A stretch of DNA of 64,000 nucleotides from positions 15,727,001 through 15,791,000 of the forward strand of contig JAQISU010000210.1 in NCBI GenBank assembly GCA_029339505.1, given 5' to 3'. Below are positions 18,275 to 32,300 of the stretch, in pieces. Every line of letters starts with the position of its first letter. Positions within the stretch are counted from its first letter, which is position 1. The notes under the pieces were generated by a model. It was given only the letters and a program-made list of their open reading frames with translations, did not search any database and was not told where the DNA came from. Source of the stretch: Unio delphinus. Taxonomy: Eukaryota > Mollusca > Bivalvia > Unionida > Unionidae. The position numbers and the translations under genes are program-made.

Positions 18275-20240
18275 CTATCGAACATTATATGCCAGCGTAT
18301 CTTCATCGTTGCCCCTGGAAAGTGAAATAAAACAGTGATTACGCTTTGTTATCTTTCTAGCTGGTCGTTTGTTCTTTCTGCGTCTTACCTAACTCTTATG
18401 TTTATTAGATAGCCAATGAGACATTAGCAATTTATCTTTAAAGCCTATGACAAGGTTTCATATTTAATTGAACTTGATTTTAGAATACCATGACCTTTGT
18501 TTATGCCTTTCTAATTAAAATTTATTTTTGATTTACACATTTATCGTTACTTTTGATAGATAAATATAAAATTGATGGATATGATGTGCTTGTTTACACT
18601 TAGCAATTACAGTTGTACTCGTTTGAGATTCAGACGTATGCATTTATTTAACCAGGAAACAGAAGAGGTATTTAATGTTAGATTAATAACACTACTGAGA
18701 GATGCAGACCTTGCATACTTTTCCGACCAAATAGTGTAGAAGTTCAAGCCAATGTTACATTAGACCACGAAAATAAACACAAATATCAAGTACATTCTAT
18801 TTCAGGCATTTGATATTAGTGTCTAAAGAAGAACTTGGAAAAGTAGAATCGAAACAAAACATACCGGCATATTGAGGTTTGTGTCATTTTTGCGACTCGA
18901 TCAATATGAATATACACAAAGTTTTGGTATTGATATCTCCACTCTGGAAAGTCCAGGTATACTAGTATACATATTAATGTATAAACACACGGAATTATTC
19001 AGGGAAAAAAATCAGCGCTTTCGTTTAGCTTCTTTGCATCTGCATTGGAAATAAACTGTGTGCACTTGATGAACGGACAACTTGTGTTCACAGAGCCTAT
19101 TGTGAAATAGACTCCACATTCACGAACTGTCTTTTGTTTACGGTACAGTGGTTTGCTTTTCATGTACTTGAAACAACGAATCAATATATACATAATTGTA
19201 TGGTACAGTATATATTCCTATAACCGTGCAGTTTAATGGTTTGTTTATTAGCAGTATAATACAATGTGTAGTGATATAAGTGTTTACTATACAGCGTGTT
19301 GGTATGAACATGCACATCAACATTAGACACATATCTTTGCTGTGGGAGCGAGAAATCAAATTGATATCAACAGTAAGATTGTTTTAGTATTGAGGCACTT
19401 TGTGATATCAAGGAACAATGACAATCTCTAACAGGAAATGTAATGTTAACACTGCGCCTTATACTCATCACACCGTTCAAATACCTACACGCCATATCTA
19501 CTAACCTTCACGCCATTTGACTGACCAACACCTAGTTATCTACTGTGTAGCGTCCACTCTTACTAGACAGCATATATATTGATCAACAGCGCATCTAATG
19601 ATCATCAACACACATTACTGACCAGATCTATTCAGACTAACAACACTCAGTCATGATGTACCAACACGCACTCATATTAACATAGGGTACATTTTAAGCA
19701 AAAGGGATGAAATCGTACAATGAACACACGAACATACTTATATACTATCATACATACTGCGTAAGAAAGTAAAAGGCAAATGTGCGATAACGTCATGCAC
19801 TAGATGTTGTGACATTAGAAAACCTAACACTTCCGTATTTTATATTTTATATATATAAATAAATATGCTTTGATATAACATGTGCTTTCATCTCTACAGT
19901 TGAATTTTGAAACAGATAACTTACTCATGTATTAGCTCTTTATCACCAATTAGCCTGTATAAATTAACATAAGGACACTTCTAAAACAGCTAGATTGAGA
20001 CAATTTCACAGGTACTTTACATGCTAAGCAATGCTGTCAGAAACTGATTATAGCTTACACTCATAATGTTTAGAGCACATGAACTCTAACTGCATCTCCA
20101 TTGGATGACAGTTGTTACACAAACACCTAAAAGTGAAAAATATATTTAGCTATATGCTGCGAAGTAAAATTACACTAATTTTCAGCATAAACATTGTTTC
20201 TCAAAATTGCTTCTAAAATAACAAGCTAAAGGTAAGAAGT
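18275..20240. other. AT-rich host DNA, nothing recognised
   Basis: Only short scattered open frames without recognisable protein features, and no clear repeat units. Confidence 0.5.
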
Positions 20241-20244
20241 GTAA

Positions 20245-20460
20245 GAAAATAATTTTTTAACTCACTGAGACACAATTCAACATTTTTAGGTTGCAACTAA
20301 TGGAATAAAATGGTTCTTTTTTCTGTTGGTATAATTGGAAGATGCTTCAGAGAGAGAGCTCATGATTTTTGAAAAATGCTATAAAGTCTACTAGATGATA
20401 ATATGGGAATTCTAGTTTTGATTTAGGAATTTGTTTTTAAACGTGGTTTTAACAATTGTT
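20245..20460. repeat. Dispersed repeat shared with 41.93-42.17 kb
   Basis: Matches 41931-42165 in the same orientation (AAGAAGTGTAAGAAAATAAT, CTGAGACACAATTCA, AGAGAGCTCATGATTTTTG). In both places a family A SINE follows directly. Confidence 0.7.
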
Positions 20461-20735
20461 CAGTCATTTCGCTACGATGTCTGCAGTGTGGCAGTTTATA
20501 GTGATGTCTAACACAGGGACATCATGCCGCAGACATGTAGCATGATGTCCCACCCAGTCACATTATCCTGACACCAGGCCGACCAGTCTTCACACTAACC
20601 TCTTAATGCTGTACGCCAAGCGAGGTTGTTGTTAGCACCAATTTTGTAAGTCTTTGGTATGACTCTGCCGGGGCTGCAACCCACTACCACTTCCAAAACG
20701 GATGCTCTAACAACCACCAGAGCGGTGAAGCACAA
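20461..20735 (-). mobile_element. tRNA-derived SINE, family A
   Basis: Read leftward: CTCTGGTGG... head, then TTGGTGCTAAC and the body GTCAGGATAATGTGACTGGG, GGGACATCATGCTACATG. The head is the same as in the better-preserved copy at 25.4-25.7 kb. Confidence 0.75.
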
Positions 20736-22744
20736 TTTAAAATGCTCCAGGTAGTATTTTATCACAACACGAAGAGCGTCACTTTAGGAGGAAAAGGGGA
20801 CATTTTAAAATACCATTGAGAGTATTTAATCCTAATGGTGAAATGTAGCATGTCAAAAGATGAAATGTAACCAAATAATTTTTGTTTAAACAAATTTTTT
20901 TTAATAACGAATTTTGTTGCTTAGAAGATCTTGAAAAGCGGGGAAGGATTGAGGGAACAGAGCTGCAATTTTATTTAGCTTTAGCATATAATTATGTTAC
21001 CAGGAAAGTAAGACAGCAAAGCTAATCTAAGAAATATTCAAGAACAAAGATTATTGCGCTAATGTAATATTAACTTGAAAACGTGAAAAATGAGACTTCA
21101 ATAAACTATGGTAATCCGTATATTACTATCAAATTACGGAGGTTTTAACACGCGCATGTTTTAATGTATGTATTCATTTTTTTATATTAAAAATCTGGTC
21201 TGTGCACATGGGTTAAATACATATGAAATAAAGAGTATCTGTCAATGAATAAGGTTGTAATGTTACAGTTTTGTGCTGTAATTAATTATAACAAGCTCTA
21301 ATGGCCGGGGGATGGGGTGGGGTGTAGATTGGATCGTACACGATTTGTTTGCATTGTGGGACAAATGGTTGGGGTGTGGAAAACAAACAGTTGTTCAAAT
21401 TGCTCATTTTCGCCTCTTGTAATCGAATTACAAAATAAAAGAATAATTACATGTCAATAAATATATAAAATGACGAAAGTGGCTTACCACTCAACATCCC
21501 CAGCTCTGCTTACTTCTTCGTTCCTGTGCTGCTGCTTACAACAGGAGTATGACGTTTTATCAGTACAGTATGGCAAAATCTCTGAAACCATTAAATCATA
21601 TTATCGATTATATAAGTGAACACAAGGAGTGCAACGGCGACCACAACCCTTCACTCGATTCGACTTTTCTCACGCGTCTTGTATCGCTTCAGAATAGCAA
21701 GGAGACTGACAAAATTCGCATATACATTCAAAAGACAGTGACATACCAATGCCTATCTATCAGACGACCGTGTCATTAATCCAATTCAGCAAATTAATCT
21801 TTTTTTCACGACTGCTGTCAAAGACTTTTACATATAAAATTCGTTAGACAGAAGTTATGGAACGCCAGAGCGGTAGTCAATTTGATCGGTTTCTACCTTG
21901 CAATAAATATGCGTTAGGGTCTAACAATCGTACCGAACACGGTGCAAAATCTTTGCTACAGCCTATCTCTAGCAGAGATTTTTATAAGCTACGGCCTGTC
22001 CCTGACAGGAATTATCTTAATCTACAAATCTACGGCCTATCACTGACGAGTATTCTCTTAATCCATGATATATCCTCAATACAGTCTGTCTCTGAATCTA
22101 AATCTTATCTCAGACATATACTTTATTAATCAATGACCTAGTCACACATATTTAGGAATAGTGGGTCTGTTTTGCTGACGATTCATGGGGACAACATATC
22201 CGGTTCTTTGATGTTTTGTGTAAGCGCATAAAGGGAAAAATGATAATCATTTCATTCTTACTAAGGATATAATGGAATATGTAATCACATATTTTTTTTT
22301 ATAAATATACAAATATCAAATATTTAAAAAAAGTCATGGTCATTAAACTATTTCATTAGGTCGTGATAAATGAAGATATGTACCCTATAGATGCATATAT
22401 ACCGGTAGCAAAGGAATGCCTGACTTCCGCACACAACCACTTTTACGATACGATAAGATATCTATAACGTTTTTCGTTCTTAATAGTTTCAGTAGATATT
22501 TAAAAGAACTTAATGAAACATACATACTTATATCATGGGCAGACTGGTGCAATATTTGGTTGCAGAACTGTATTCAATTGTAATGTTCAATAAAATCAGC
22601 AAAATTCATCAAAGCTAACAATAAATCCCTGTTTCCTGCTGTGAATGTCACATACGAAGTTACAAGGGTAACAAGAGACGTTACCTACATTGTGATGTTT
22701 GATGTTTATGACGTTAATCATCCAAATCGTAACGGATGTTTTAT
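20736..22744. other. AT-rich host DNA, nothing recognised
   Basis: No gene or repeat family identified. Short open frames at 21549-21779 and 21857-22129 show no recognisable protein features. Confidence 0.5.
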
Positions 22745-22754
22745 TGTTAATGTT

Positions 22755-22960
22755 GACCACTCTGGTGTTTTAATGGTTCGAGCGTCCGCCTTTGATGCGG
22801 AAAGTCGCGGGTTTGAACACCAGCATAGGCGTCCAAATAACTTGTCAAAATGCCTCGCTAGTTGATCGCTTGAAGTCAGTGCAAGGACGGGTTGACCTAG
22901 TGTCAGAATAATGCGACTAGGTTGGCCATCACACTACATGTCTGCCCCAAATACGGATGC
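22755..22960 (+). mobile_element. tRNA-derived SINE, family A (diverged, forward)
   Basis: The head TTTAATGGTTCGAGCGTCCG and the B-box-like GGGTTTGAACACC are followed by GTGTCAGAATAATGCGACTA and CACACTACATGTCTGCC, the same body as the leftward copies. Confidence 0.7.
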
Positions 22961-22964
22961 CAAA

Positions 22965-25420
22965 ATGATGTTTAAATTCCATTAGGTTTGAAGCGATAAA
23001 AAGGTGATGCTCTTAGGAATAGGATAAATTGGTGGCAATAAATTTAAAATTAACAATCAATAAATGAAAATGATTAACGAAAGTTGCGATACCTGCAGAA
23101 CATGTATATTTGAGCATCTTCTGTTAATCACCATAATACTTACCAATTTATCGGAAATCTACCATAAAGTTCAACTAGTTGCACTAATGAGATTTGTCTT
23201 ACACTGCATCAAACTACAATACCAATTGGAGAATAACTCTACAAAAAGTAGTATCGATAAGTTGTACCTATGTGAAATCATTGCATTACTATATATCCTT
23301 AGTTTGAAATAGTGGTACATATGTCCCACCATTTATTTACTCTTATAACCCTAATATTGAAGAATGGTACCTATGTCAGGTCATTTCTTTAACTATATAA
23401 CCCTGCTATGGACATATACCATTGTTTACGCCTAATGATTTTGTTGTTAACACATTAAATGTAAAATGACCTACCGAATGGATATCATGGCAATTTGTTA
23501 AGCTTAACACTTAACAATGTAAATCTACGTCCTCAATAGAATGCACATGATTTGAATATCAAAAGTAAATATAATGCCGATATATGTTTGCTTTTTTAAA
23601 GAGTTTGTACTTGAAATCTATATAAGGATTTACTGCATCGGACTAACACTATAAAACTATCCGGATAAATGCATGTCGTTACTTTATTTTCATTGAAAGT
23701 TAGGAAGATTTGTCGCTTGTTCTTACGTATATGTCACGAGAACTGAACAATTAAACGCATATATTTGAATATAGGTTCATAAAGTTATTGCAATCTGCTA
23801 TACAAACTATTAATAATGTTTTTCTCTGGATTAGTTTCATTTTGTGACCGAGTGCATGGCAGAGAGTATACGAAGCTCGGAATCAGATTAATATATCCCG
23901 TAAAAAAAAAAAATATCATAGATTGTTATATATACTTGATTTATATTTTGTGCATGAGCTTTGTCCATGATTGAAAATACAGGCTTTTTTCACTCAATTG
24001 TTGTCATGTCTCTAAAGTATAATTCGGTTGTTTAATGATAGCCATGTTCAGGCTTTAGCCTTATCTACAACGTTAGACTGTTTTTAACTCTTAACCCACA
24101 TCCTGATCATTTTGTTGTCTTTGGTGTTTATATAAGGTTGTGGTAAAGAAACTTATTCAATACCTTTTTAAGTTCAGGTTGTGGAATCATTTACTTTGTG
24201 TTCAGAAATAATTTGAGAGGAATCATTTATTTAAATTATTCGTGACATTTCAAATTGCGTATTGACTTCATGGACTAAAGCAATAGTGTGTTGAATATTG
24301 TGAATTCATTCAAAGACATTTTGGAGTATACTGTTTTCATACATTAAGACTGTTGGTACATCAACTTATTCCAGATTTTAGGTACATCAGATAAATCAAG
24401 ACAGTCACGTCTGGAAATCATGATAACAATTTTCTTATTTATATTTATGCGTGGGTTTGTCGACTTAGTACACATCCTACAAAAATAATTTATTAAAAAT
24501 CAAACTATCTACACCTAATGGGATATGTGGAACGAGATATATATCGAACACATTGGCATAATATCCCATCGTAATGTCACATGTATTCACAATCAAACCG
24601 TATATACATATTAGAGTATCTAAACATGTGCGGAATGAGGTAGGTAGCCCAACACCTCTTACATACAACCTCCTCTCCTCAAACCCACTGTAATCTTTTT
24701 TTTTCAAAATGGGGTTACTTCATACACACTCTCCCCTATCATAATATTGTATAAGTATAGAAATATGAACATAACGTTTAGGCCCCACGAGTTTAGTCGT
24801 CAACATAATAAATGTAAAATTACATATGGATATTAGGACTAGTTTGCAATTGAAACACTAAATTATTCATTTAAAATTACTTCATCAATATATGATGCAG
24901 ATGATTTGAATATCAAACGTTACCATGATTGCATTACAAGCTCTTAGAAAGGTTGCTCTAGTAGTACGTTATAGAAGTATCTATTTCAGTGGGCCATATA
25001 CATTTTACAATTACACTTCGTTATAACGTTATTTTCATAGTAAAGGAGGAAGATTCCTCGCTTATGTATACTTTGTGTCACTAGTCATGTTAAGTACAAC
25101 GCACAAATTTGAGAAATGGTTTCACATGCAGAGAAGATGTCAAAACATAGGAGAACATCATAGGAAACATTGTATCACGTACTACAGTCGAATACACGAA
25201 CCATGGTGCAATTTAAAACTCATCTGTATTCAAAACGTTTACATTCCGTTCTATCAATGTATTGTAATAATGTATATATTAAATAGACATAATGGACATT
25301 ATACAACAACCTTCAAGTCTGTCTCCTAAGCATTTCATTTGATATTGTGTTTCCTTGGAGCCCGACCTAAATTGGCAAGCCATTAGGATTATTTTTAAAG
25401 TAGCTGTAATTATTTTTCAT
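22965..25420. other. Host DNA with a diverged ~300-bp duplication
   Basis: 23430-23730 and 24780-25070 share order and wording (AACATAATAAATGTAAAATTAC-like blocks, GATTTGAATATCAAA, then a GTTA...TTTTCAT...GGAAGATT block). No gene recognised. Confidence 0.5.
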
Positions 25421-25424
25421 TCAA

Positions 25425-25695
25425 TTCACTACGATTTCTGCAGTGAGGCAGTTTATAGTAATGTCTAGCACTGGGGCATCATGCCACAAACATGTAGCAT
25501 GATGTCCCAACCAGTCACATTTTCCTGACACCAGGCCGATCAGTCCCAATACTAACCTCTAAAAGCGGAACGTCAAGCGAGGCATCTGTTAGTACAATTG
25601 TGTAAGTCTTTGGTATGACTCTGCCGAGGAACGAATCCGCAACCTCCCGCTTTGACGGCTGACGATCTAACCACTAGGCCACCAGAGCGGTTATC
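25425..25695 (-). mobile_element. tRNA-derived SINE, family A (best-preserved head)
   Basis: Read leftward: ACCGCTCTGGTGGCCTAGTG, an A-box match (TGGCCTAGTGG), and a B-box-like GGATTCGTTCC, then the family A body. It sits at the start of the first segmental duplication copy, as in the 42.4 kb copy. Confidence 0.82.
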
Positions 25696-25699
25696 TACT

Positions 25700-26720
25700 G
25701 TTTAAAAATGAATGAAAATTACAGTGTGCCGTGTCAAGACTGTAGTCTGATGTTTTAAAATTATGTAACATATATGCATTAGAGATAGCTACAGATACAA
25801 CAGTAGGCTGCTTTCGTCTGTGTACGAGATGGTGGAGAGAGGTGGACATGGTAATTTGGTCTTCTTTTGGCAAGCAGTTCTGGGACTTCTTGGTTTTGCT
25901 CAAACCAGTCGTTGGTTCCCTTAGAGGTGAATCCAATAATTTATTATGAGGTTTGCAGATGGAAGCCTTGATGAGATTCAACATCTCTTCCTTAGGTAGA
26001 CCTGGCGACAAATTTGGTTCTTCAAGTCTAGAATGCAGGCCTTCCTTTAAATCTACATTGAAGTCAGCGCTCAAAAGGTGTTTGATCTGAAGCTTTCTTC
26101 TTTGGATACTTCATTGCTGTCTGGACCTGGGCTTAAAGTGGAACTAGCGTTTGCATTTGACAAGACGACGATCTGTGATGCACTCTGCATCACTCTGATA
26201 TGAAGGATATCTTTAAAGTCCCTCTGGCGTACTATGATGTAATATATTATGTGCCAGTGTTTTTATCTAGAGTGAGTCTCTGCCCACTCTAGCATTGAAA
26301 TCTCCGAGGATGATTATTTTCTCTCTCTCTTTTTCTCTCCCTTCCTCTCTACGCAGGTCAGCGCAGAATATATCCTTTTCAGATGGGTTCGATTTAGTGT
26401 TGGATATGATCCTGTTTGTGTGACCAGTCGAAAGTCTTGTTAACTTGGTGACGTTGACTTCCTGAACATGAAACCTACTCTTGAAAGGCCTTTGTCAGTC
26501 TTTGGTTTCTCGGACCAGTTCGGAGTGTATCCAGCACCAACTTCTCTCTGAAAGGGGAACTCCACAACGTGCAGCAATGTCAATACCAAGGCGAAAGAGC
26601 TTCTGTTCGATTAATGCATAGCTTCGTTCCGATCTGTTACTATCGGTTGAGTCTAGAGTTGTTCTGATGTTCCAGCAAGCCAGTTTTAGTCTTTTGGCAC
26701 AATGTGAGGTAGATGGGGCA
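25700..26720 (-). mobile_element. LINE fragment: apurinic-type endonuclease (EEP) region
   Basis: Read leftward from about 26720: KRLKLACWNIRTTLDSTD (start of an EEP domain), later IILGDFNARV, the catalytic GDFN motif, then RQRDFKDILHIRVM. Stops and frameshifts are frequent. The 25691-26074 open frame is its distal part. The corresponding copy is at 42.58-43.85 kb. Confidence 0.75.
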
Positions 26721-27242
26721 AGCCTTGTGTTTATGTTATGTTTCGACGAGCTTTGTTTAGGTCAATTTGTATAGGCCATATTCAATGTGGAGGAAGCAGT
26801 GCTATCCTTGCATAAGGTTGGTTGGTCACTCAGGCTGCTGCCGGGTGATGGTGTTGTCTTCGAATCAACACAAGATGTCCAAAGTCCTGAGTCGCCTGCA
26901 TGTAGAATTGGGATGCGCCTTACAGTGCCATCTTTTATTTGCCGTTTTTGCCCCTTTCCAATCGCTGAATGGCTTCATAGAGTCGAAAGTAAACAGTAGA
27001 CAGTTCCTTCGTGGATGATGAACATATATTGTTGGGATCCAGCTATATTATTACATGCCGAAATAACCTGAAATCCACTCCTACCCCATCCGACTCGGAA
27101 TGTAGCAGGAACAAAACGGAATTGTGACACTTTATTCACTCCAAGAATATCATGAAAAGAGAGAAAGTAACTCGGATGAAATAGTTTACCGGCACAAAAC
27201 GATAATGTATTGTGCAAGCAAGCAAGAAGACGTCAAGGCTTC

Positions 27243-27353
<111 letters not shown>

Positions 27354-28794
27354 GAGCAGGGTATTTTTATCACTCATAATGACACTAGGCCACTAAGTCG
27401 ACACTAGTTCTTTTAAAATGTAGGTTTCTATGTTAACATTGATATATTGTTCCCTCTCAACGTTTCACCGGTATGTATCGTCCAACATTATCCTGATATC
27501 GACAAACCCTCTTACTTGGAAATTGCCAATAAAGTACATGTATAAACAAACAGATCTTGATTGTATGTTTATAATTTCATGCACATCCATTATAACCACA
27601 AAAACCTACATATCAGCACCACGATACTGTCCGTAAATGTTTCAGTCCTCAACGCTATCATTGCCACGAAAACAAAGGCCCACTGACCATTAGTAGTTGT
27701 GGTTACTTTTTGATAATGCTCCAAAAGGTGACTGAGTTTTATAATTAAAACATCGATAATAGAACGGTGGTGGATTGTTTGGTCGGAAGAGAAAAACGGA
27801 AAGAATGAAGATTTAAGGTCGTATTTGTTGTGTTTGCTGTATTGTCAAGTAGAGAGAAAGAAAATAGCGGTGCAAGAACTTGGGTTCCTGAAGTCAGATA
27901 AATACATTAAAAAAGATGCATGTTATCCTTGGGTGTTTTGCATTACTAAAGTCAAACTAATAAACTTAAATTTATTTATCAACACATGGGAGTTTTGTAA
28001 TACTTAAGTCAAACAAATATTCCGATGAAAAAGATGGCAAACACGGATGTTTTTAATTATTTAAATCAAAGAAGTAAACTAACAGACATAAGCACAAAAT
28101 TTGAGTTTTGTGATGACATTTGTATCTTTGTTCAATTTAGCATCTAATTCTAAATAATGCTCATTAACCCCCATTATTTACTTGAACAAACCACATACAA
28201 TGCAACATTTGATAAATAGGTAACGTATGTGTGACCTAGGTCAAGGCAGACAGGAAATTTAACCTGAACGTAACCTAGCCGGTTGTTATACGCTTCAGAA
28301 ATACTTTACAAGGATTGGTTGGTTCTTTATAGCAATGATATTTGCCGGGGAAGGACAGGACACACCAGCCAGAAACTGGATTTAACCCAGTGAAGATACT
28401 ACTTACTAGTGTATGGTGTGTAATTCAGGAAGATGGAAGATACATGACAAAATATCACAAGTAAAACGAGACAATAGAACCTCAGATGAAATATTTTTTT
28501 CTGGTTTAACACGATACTGTATTCTATGAACAAACTGAATCAGATGTATGTATCACTCTATTGATGCGGTATGTGATCGTGTTAGACGACAATTAGCTAT
28601 CAGAACATTCTTACCTCTTTTCAATCCATCAGTTTGTTTAATCTAATATTTTCGTATTTCACAAGATATGTGATGCCCGACGTCACCATGTTTCTATTCG
28701 GATAGACGCTTTGGGTAGGCCCATGTCAGATCTTTGATTTATTGTTAATCGTAAAGTATAGAACAATGCTATTTCTTAAAGAAATTACACAGGT

Positions 28795-29020
28795 GTCAGA
28801 GTGGTCTAGGACGCTCGCTTTTACCGATCAACATATTACCTCTTTGTGAGTTCGAATCTAAGGTTTCTCCAGCATGAGTATGTGAGAATGCTTGCTAACA
28901 GATTCCCGTGTTCTGTGTGATTTATTCTGAGATTTTCACGAGTTCCTCCACCAGATATACTGGACGTCATATATAGCCTATCATGTGCTGAAAATTGGCG
29001 TTAAACGCTATACAACAACA
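28795..29020 (+). mobile_element. tRNA-derived SINE, family B
   Basis: GTGTCAGAGTGGTCTAGGAC head, GTGAGTTCGAATCT B-box, GAGTATGTGAGAATGCTTG, and the tail CCTCCACCAGATATACTGG. The same insertion is present at 46262-46480, so it predates the segmental duplication. Confidence 0.82.
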
Positions 29021-29668
29021 CTTGTTGCAACTACGTGTTAAGAAATGTTACCGCGACTCATTGTAAATAAAATTAATAATATAGACTTTTGTCAAAATAT
29101 TACTTTTTATCGATTCTTTACCGTTGAGCCCCGTACTAATTAATGTATTTGATTATGCTGGCCTTGTGCAAAGGCATACAAGTCATCCTTTGTAAAGGGC
29201 GTAACTGAGATGTCCACGTATTTTTCCATGGACAGACCTAGAGAAGGAAAGATATCTACAAGTACTGGGGTTACTGTGGTCACATAAATAACTGAAAGAC
29301 ATGTATGTTAATTTTAGAGTTAGGTGGTGCTAACTGTGCCCTCACTCATTATTCCCCTTATCCTATTTTCCAACCATTATCTGCCTGGATTAGCTTGAAC
29401 AAATCACATGAAAGAGGTATACATACTGCAAGAGAAACATAATTTGGTCGGGTCATTTAACCTATTCACAACCTAGCTCTTTGCTGTATGAATCTGCTGT
29501 GTTTGGTTGTTTTGTTTATAGTAACGTGTGAATTTGCAATGGCAGCGTAAAAGAAATACGTGCATTAATTAAGAAAGGTTGGACTTGAGGGACTTGTATA
29601 AACGTTGTAAGTATCAGTCTTCTTGATATACTTATTAAAATGCATAAATATAACGTTATATTGTATTT

Positions 29669-29670
<2 letters not shown>

Positions 29671-29714
<44 letters not shown>
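29671..29714. repeat. (TA)n microsatellite
   Basis: About 22 units; the parallel place at 46843-46850 has only about four. Confidence 0.95.
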
Positions 29715-29716
<2 letters not shown>

Positions 29717-30109
29717 TCTAGTCAACGTATTGTGCAGGTATCAATATAACTAAATTCGTATACGTGTTTACAATTACGTAAAATACTATCCAGTTACTGT
29801 ATAAAATGATATTGAAATTACAGTACTGTTGAAGCAATTTGTTTTATGGTAATGACACATATGCACAGCAATTTTGAGTTCAGAAATACTTTGGTGTAAG
29901 ACAGTGCCTCATATGGCTCCTGTGGATTCATTTGTTGAGATAAAAAAAAATATTTTTTAGGAATGGAATTTGTTTTGGGAAAGGCCGAACAATAGATGAG
30001 TTGTGCACCAAGATTAATTGAGTTCTATTCATAAATTAACCCTCTATATTTATTGACAAACCGCACTAAGGACGACAGACGCGCGGCCATACCATAAACT
30101 GTCCTTGTT

Positions 30110-30345
30110 GATGTAGGGTTTAATGCCATATTTCATCACACGATTTTGTATACATAGCAACCCGTCTTAATGATGTAGGAAGAACCCTCGTAAAGAACCA
30201 CGGACCCATTAAAAGGTACTGGCAAGCTTTCTTACATATCCAGATTGGCCGAATTTGAGACTCGAACCACGTAGACAGAGGTGAGAAGGAAGTGATTCGT
30301 AAGAGAGATCGCCTGTGACCCCTACCATGAATTGAGTTGACGTCC
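30110..30345 (-). mobile_element. tRNA-derived SINE, family B (reverse)
   Basis: Contains the complement of the family B body: GGTACTGGCAAGCTTTCTTA, CCGAATTTGAGACTCGAACC. Shared with 47235-47475. Confidence 0.8.
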
Positions 30346-31189
30346 AATAGGTAAACTAAGACAAATGCGTGAATACGCTTTCACATTTAGTTTTGCACAG
30401 TAATTCCATACTGTGTTTTAGGTGTACATGCGATTGGCATATATTCTAGATTTATGTGGCCTGTTGCTGGTTTTAAATGTATTGCCATTATATAGCACAT
30501 GGCGGCCTGTATAAAGGGTGGAGGAATATTTATTAATGTTAAGACATTGGTATCTTATACACACGCTAATATCCCTTCGAAAATTTTTAAATTCAATAGT
30601 AGTTGTTTCTTCATTTCTACTGGTCGCTTATTCGACTTGAATTTAATAATAGAAAAAGCGGCAACAGTAAGATGGTTGATCGATTGGTCGGAAGGGGAGA
30701 ATAAAAACGGGCAAAATGAGGATTTGAGCTCGTATTTGTTTTTATGTGCTGGATTGTCCAGTTGAGAGAAATAAAATATCGGTGGAAGTACTTGGGTCAG
30801 ATTACTAAATTAAAAACGATGGATGCAAATATTGTGAGTTTTTCATTATTAAAATCCAATAAATGAACTTAAATATATTTATAAAAAAATTGGAGTTTGG
30901 TAATACTAAAGTCAAATAAATAAAATGAAGAACAAGTTTGCAAACACGGTTGTTTTAATTATTGAAATCAACTAAGTAAACTAACCGACATACGTGTACA
31001 TAATTTAGACGGTTGTCGTTGGAGGATAGGACATTCCAGGCATCAACATGATTTAATAAAGTGAAGCCAAGGCTTATACAGTATATGATGTGTAACTCAG
31101 GAAGGTTGTATTCCGAGGACCTTTTTTCTGAGATTTTTTTGGAACTTTTGCTAGTATCAGTCTTTATATACGTATACAAACACGCACGT

Positions 31190-31310
31190 TACATATTTAC
31201 ATTACCTTTGTTCACGCTGGGGGTAGGTCTTTACAGCCTGATAAATATATTAAGCATGTATCGGTCTAGTTAAAGAGATACATATTTAAATTACCTGTGT
31301 TCACAATATG
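31190..31310 (+). repeat. Single copy (plus part) of the 89-bp repeat unit
   Basis: Contains TTCACGCTGGGGGTAGG, TTACAGCCTGATAAATA and GCATGTATCGGTCTAG. The homologous places at 48.3 kb and 60.7 kb have about four tandem copies. Confidence 0.8.
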
Positions 31311-32164
31311 GAAGTATTATCAGGTCGATCTATTTTGCAGATAACATCATAAGAAAAGAAATAATCATTTATACTGCCAATGTTTATGGAAAGATGGGAC
31401 TAATTTATAATTAGTTTTTTTTTGTTCCATTATCAATCCAATTAGACGAATACATAATTGTATTCCCTATGTCAACGTATTGTGCAGGTATCGATCTACC
31501 TAAACTCGTATACGTCTTTACAATTACAGAAATTCCTATCTAGTCACTGTATAAAGTGCTATTGAAATTACAGTACTATCGAAGTAATTTGTTTTATGGT
31601 AATGACACGCATGCTGATACTATCTTAGTTCAGAAAAAAACTTGAGTGTAGGTGTGTCTGATAAGCACTATGGTGCATTCATTTGTTGAGATGAAAACAA
31701 TATTTTTTATGGCATTTAATTTGTTTAGGAAGGAAAATGATACACTGGGTACGGGACTCCTCTATAAATACCAGTCTGATAAAGATTTTAGGTGTTCGTA
31801 AAGTCAGCCACGTACCACGTAAATATGTTATTTTCATCGTCCTTAATCAACAAAGTCCTATTCTTAATGGAATAAGTTTTGCACCAAGATTCATCAGGAA
31901 TGTTCATAAATGAACTCTATAGATTTAGTGACAAACCGCATAAAGGACGACATACGACAGACGTACGGCCATTCCAGGATTTTAGCTGACTTATATTAGA
32001 TAAAGTAATACGAATGAATAATTTGTCAATGCTCTTTCCCACTCTGTTTGCAAAGCAATATTATATATTGTATTTAAGTGCACATGAACCATCCATATAT
32101 TCTAGAATTATATTGGATGCTGTCAATTTGAAGTGCATTTTCAATATATAGAACAAGATAAGTT

Positions 32165-32300
32165 ATATATATATAAAATGGTGGACGAAAAACCTCGGTA
32201 AATTATTTCTGTCCACGGAAAGTTACTGGCAGTTTTCTCACATGTACATATTAGCCAGTCCGACACCTACGCAGACAGATGTAATATATTGGCTAATGGC
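32165..32300 (-). mobile_element. Eroded family B SINE remnant
   Basis: ACTGGCAGTTTTCTCACATG and CCGACACCTACGCAGACAGA match the complement of family B. Homologous remnants lie at 49430-49560 and 61815-61950. Confidence 0.6.

Noticed and set aside
22755..22830. Functional tRNA gene
   Set aside because: A-box and B-box-like sequences belong to a SINE head; no full cloverleaf is evident, and the SINE body follows. The same holds for other SINE heads.
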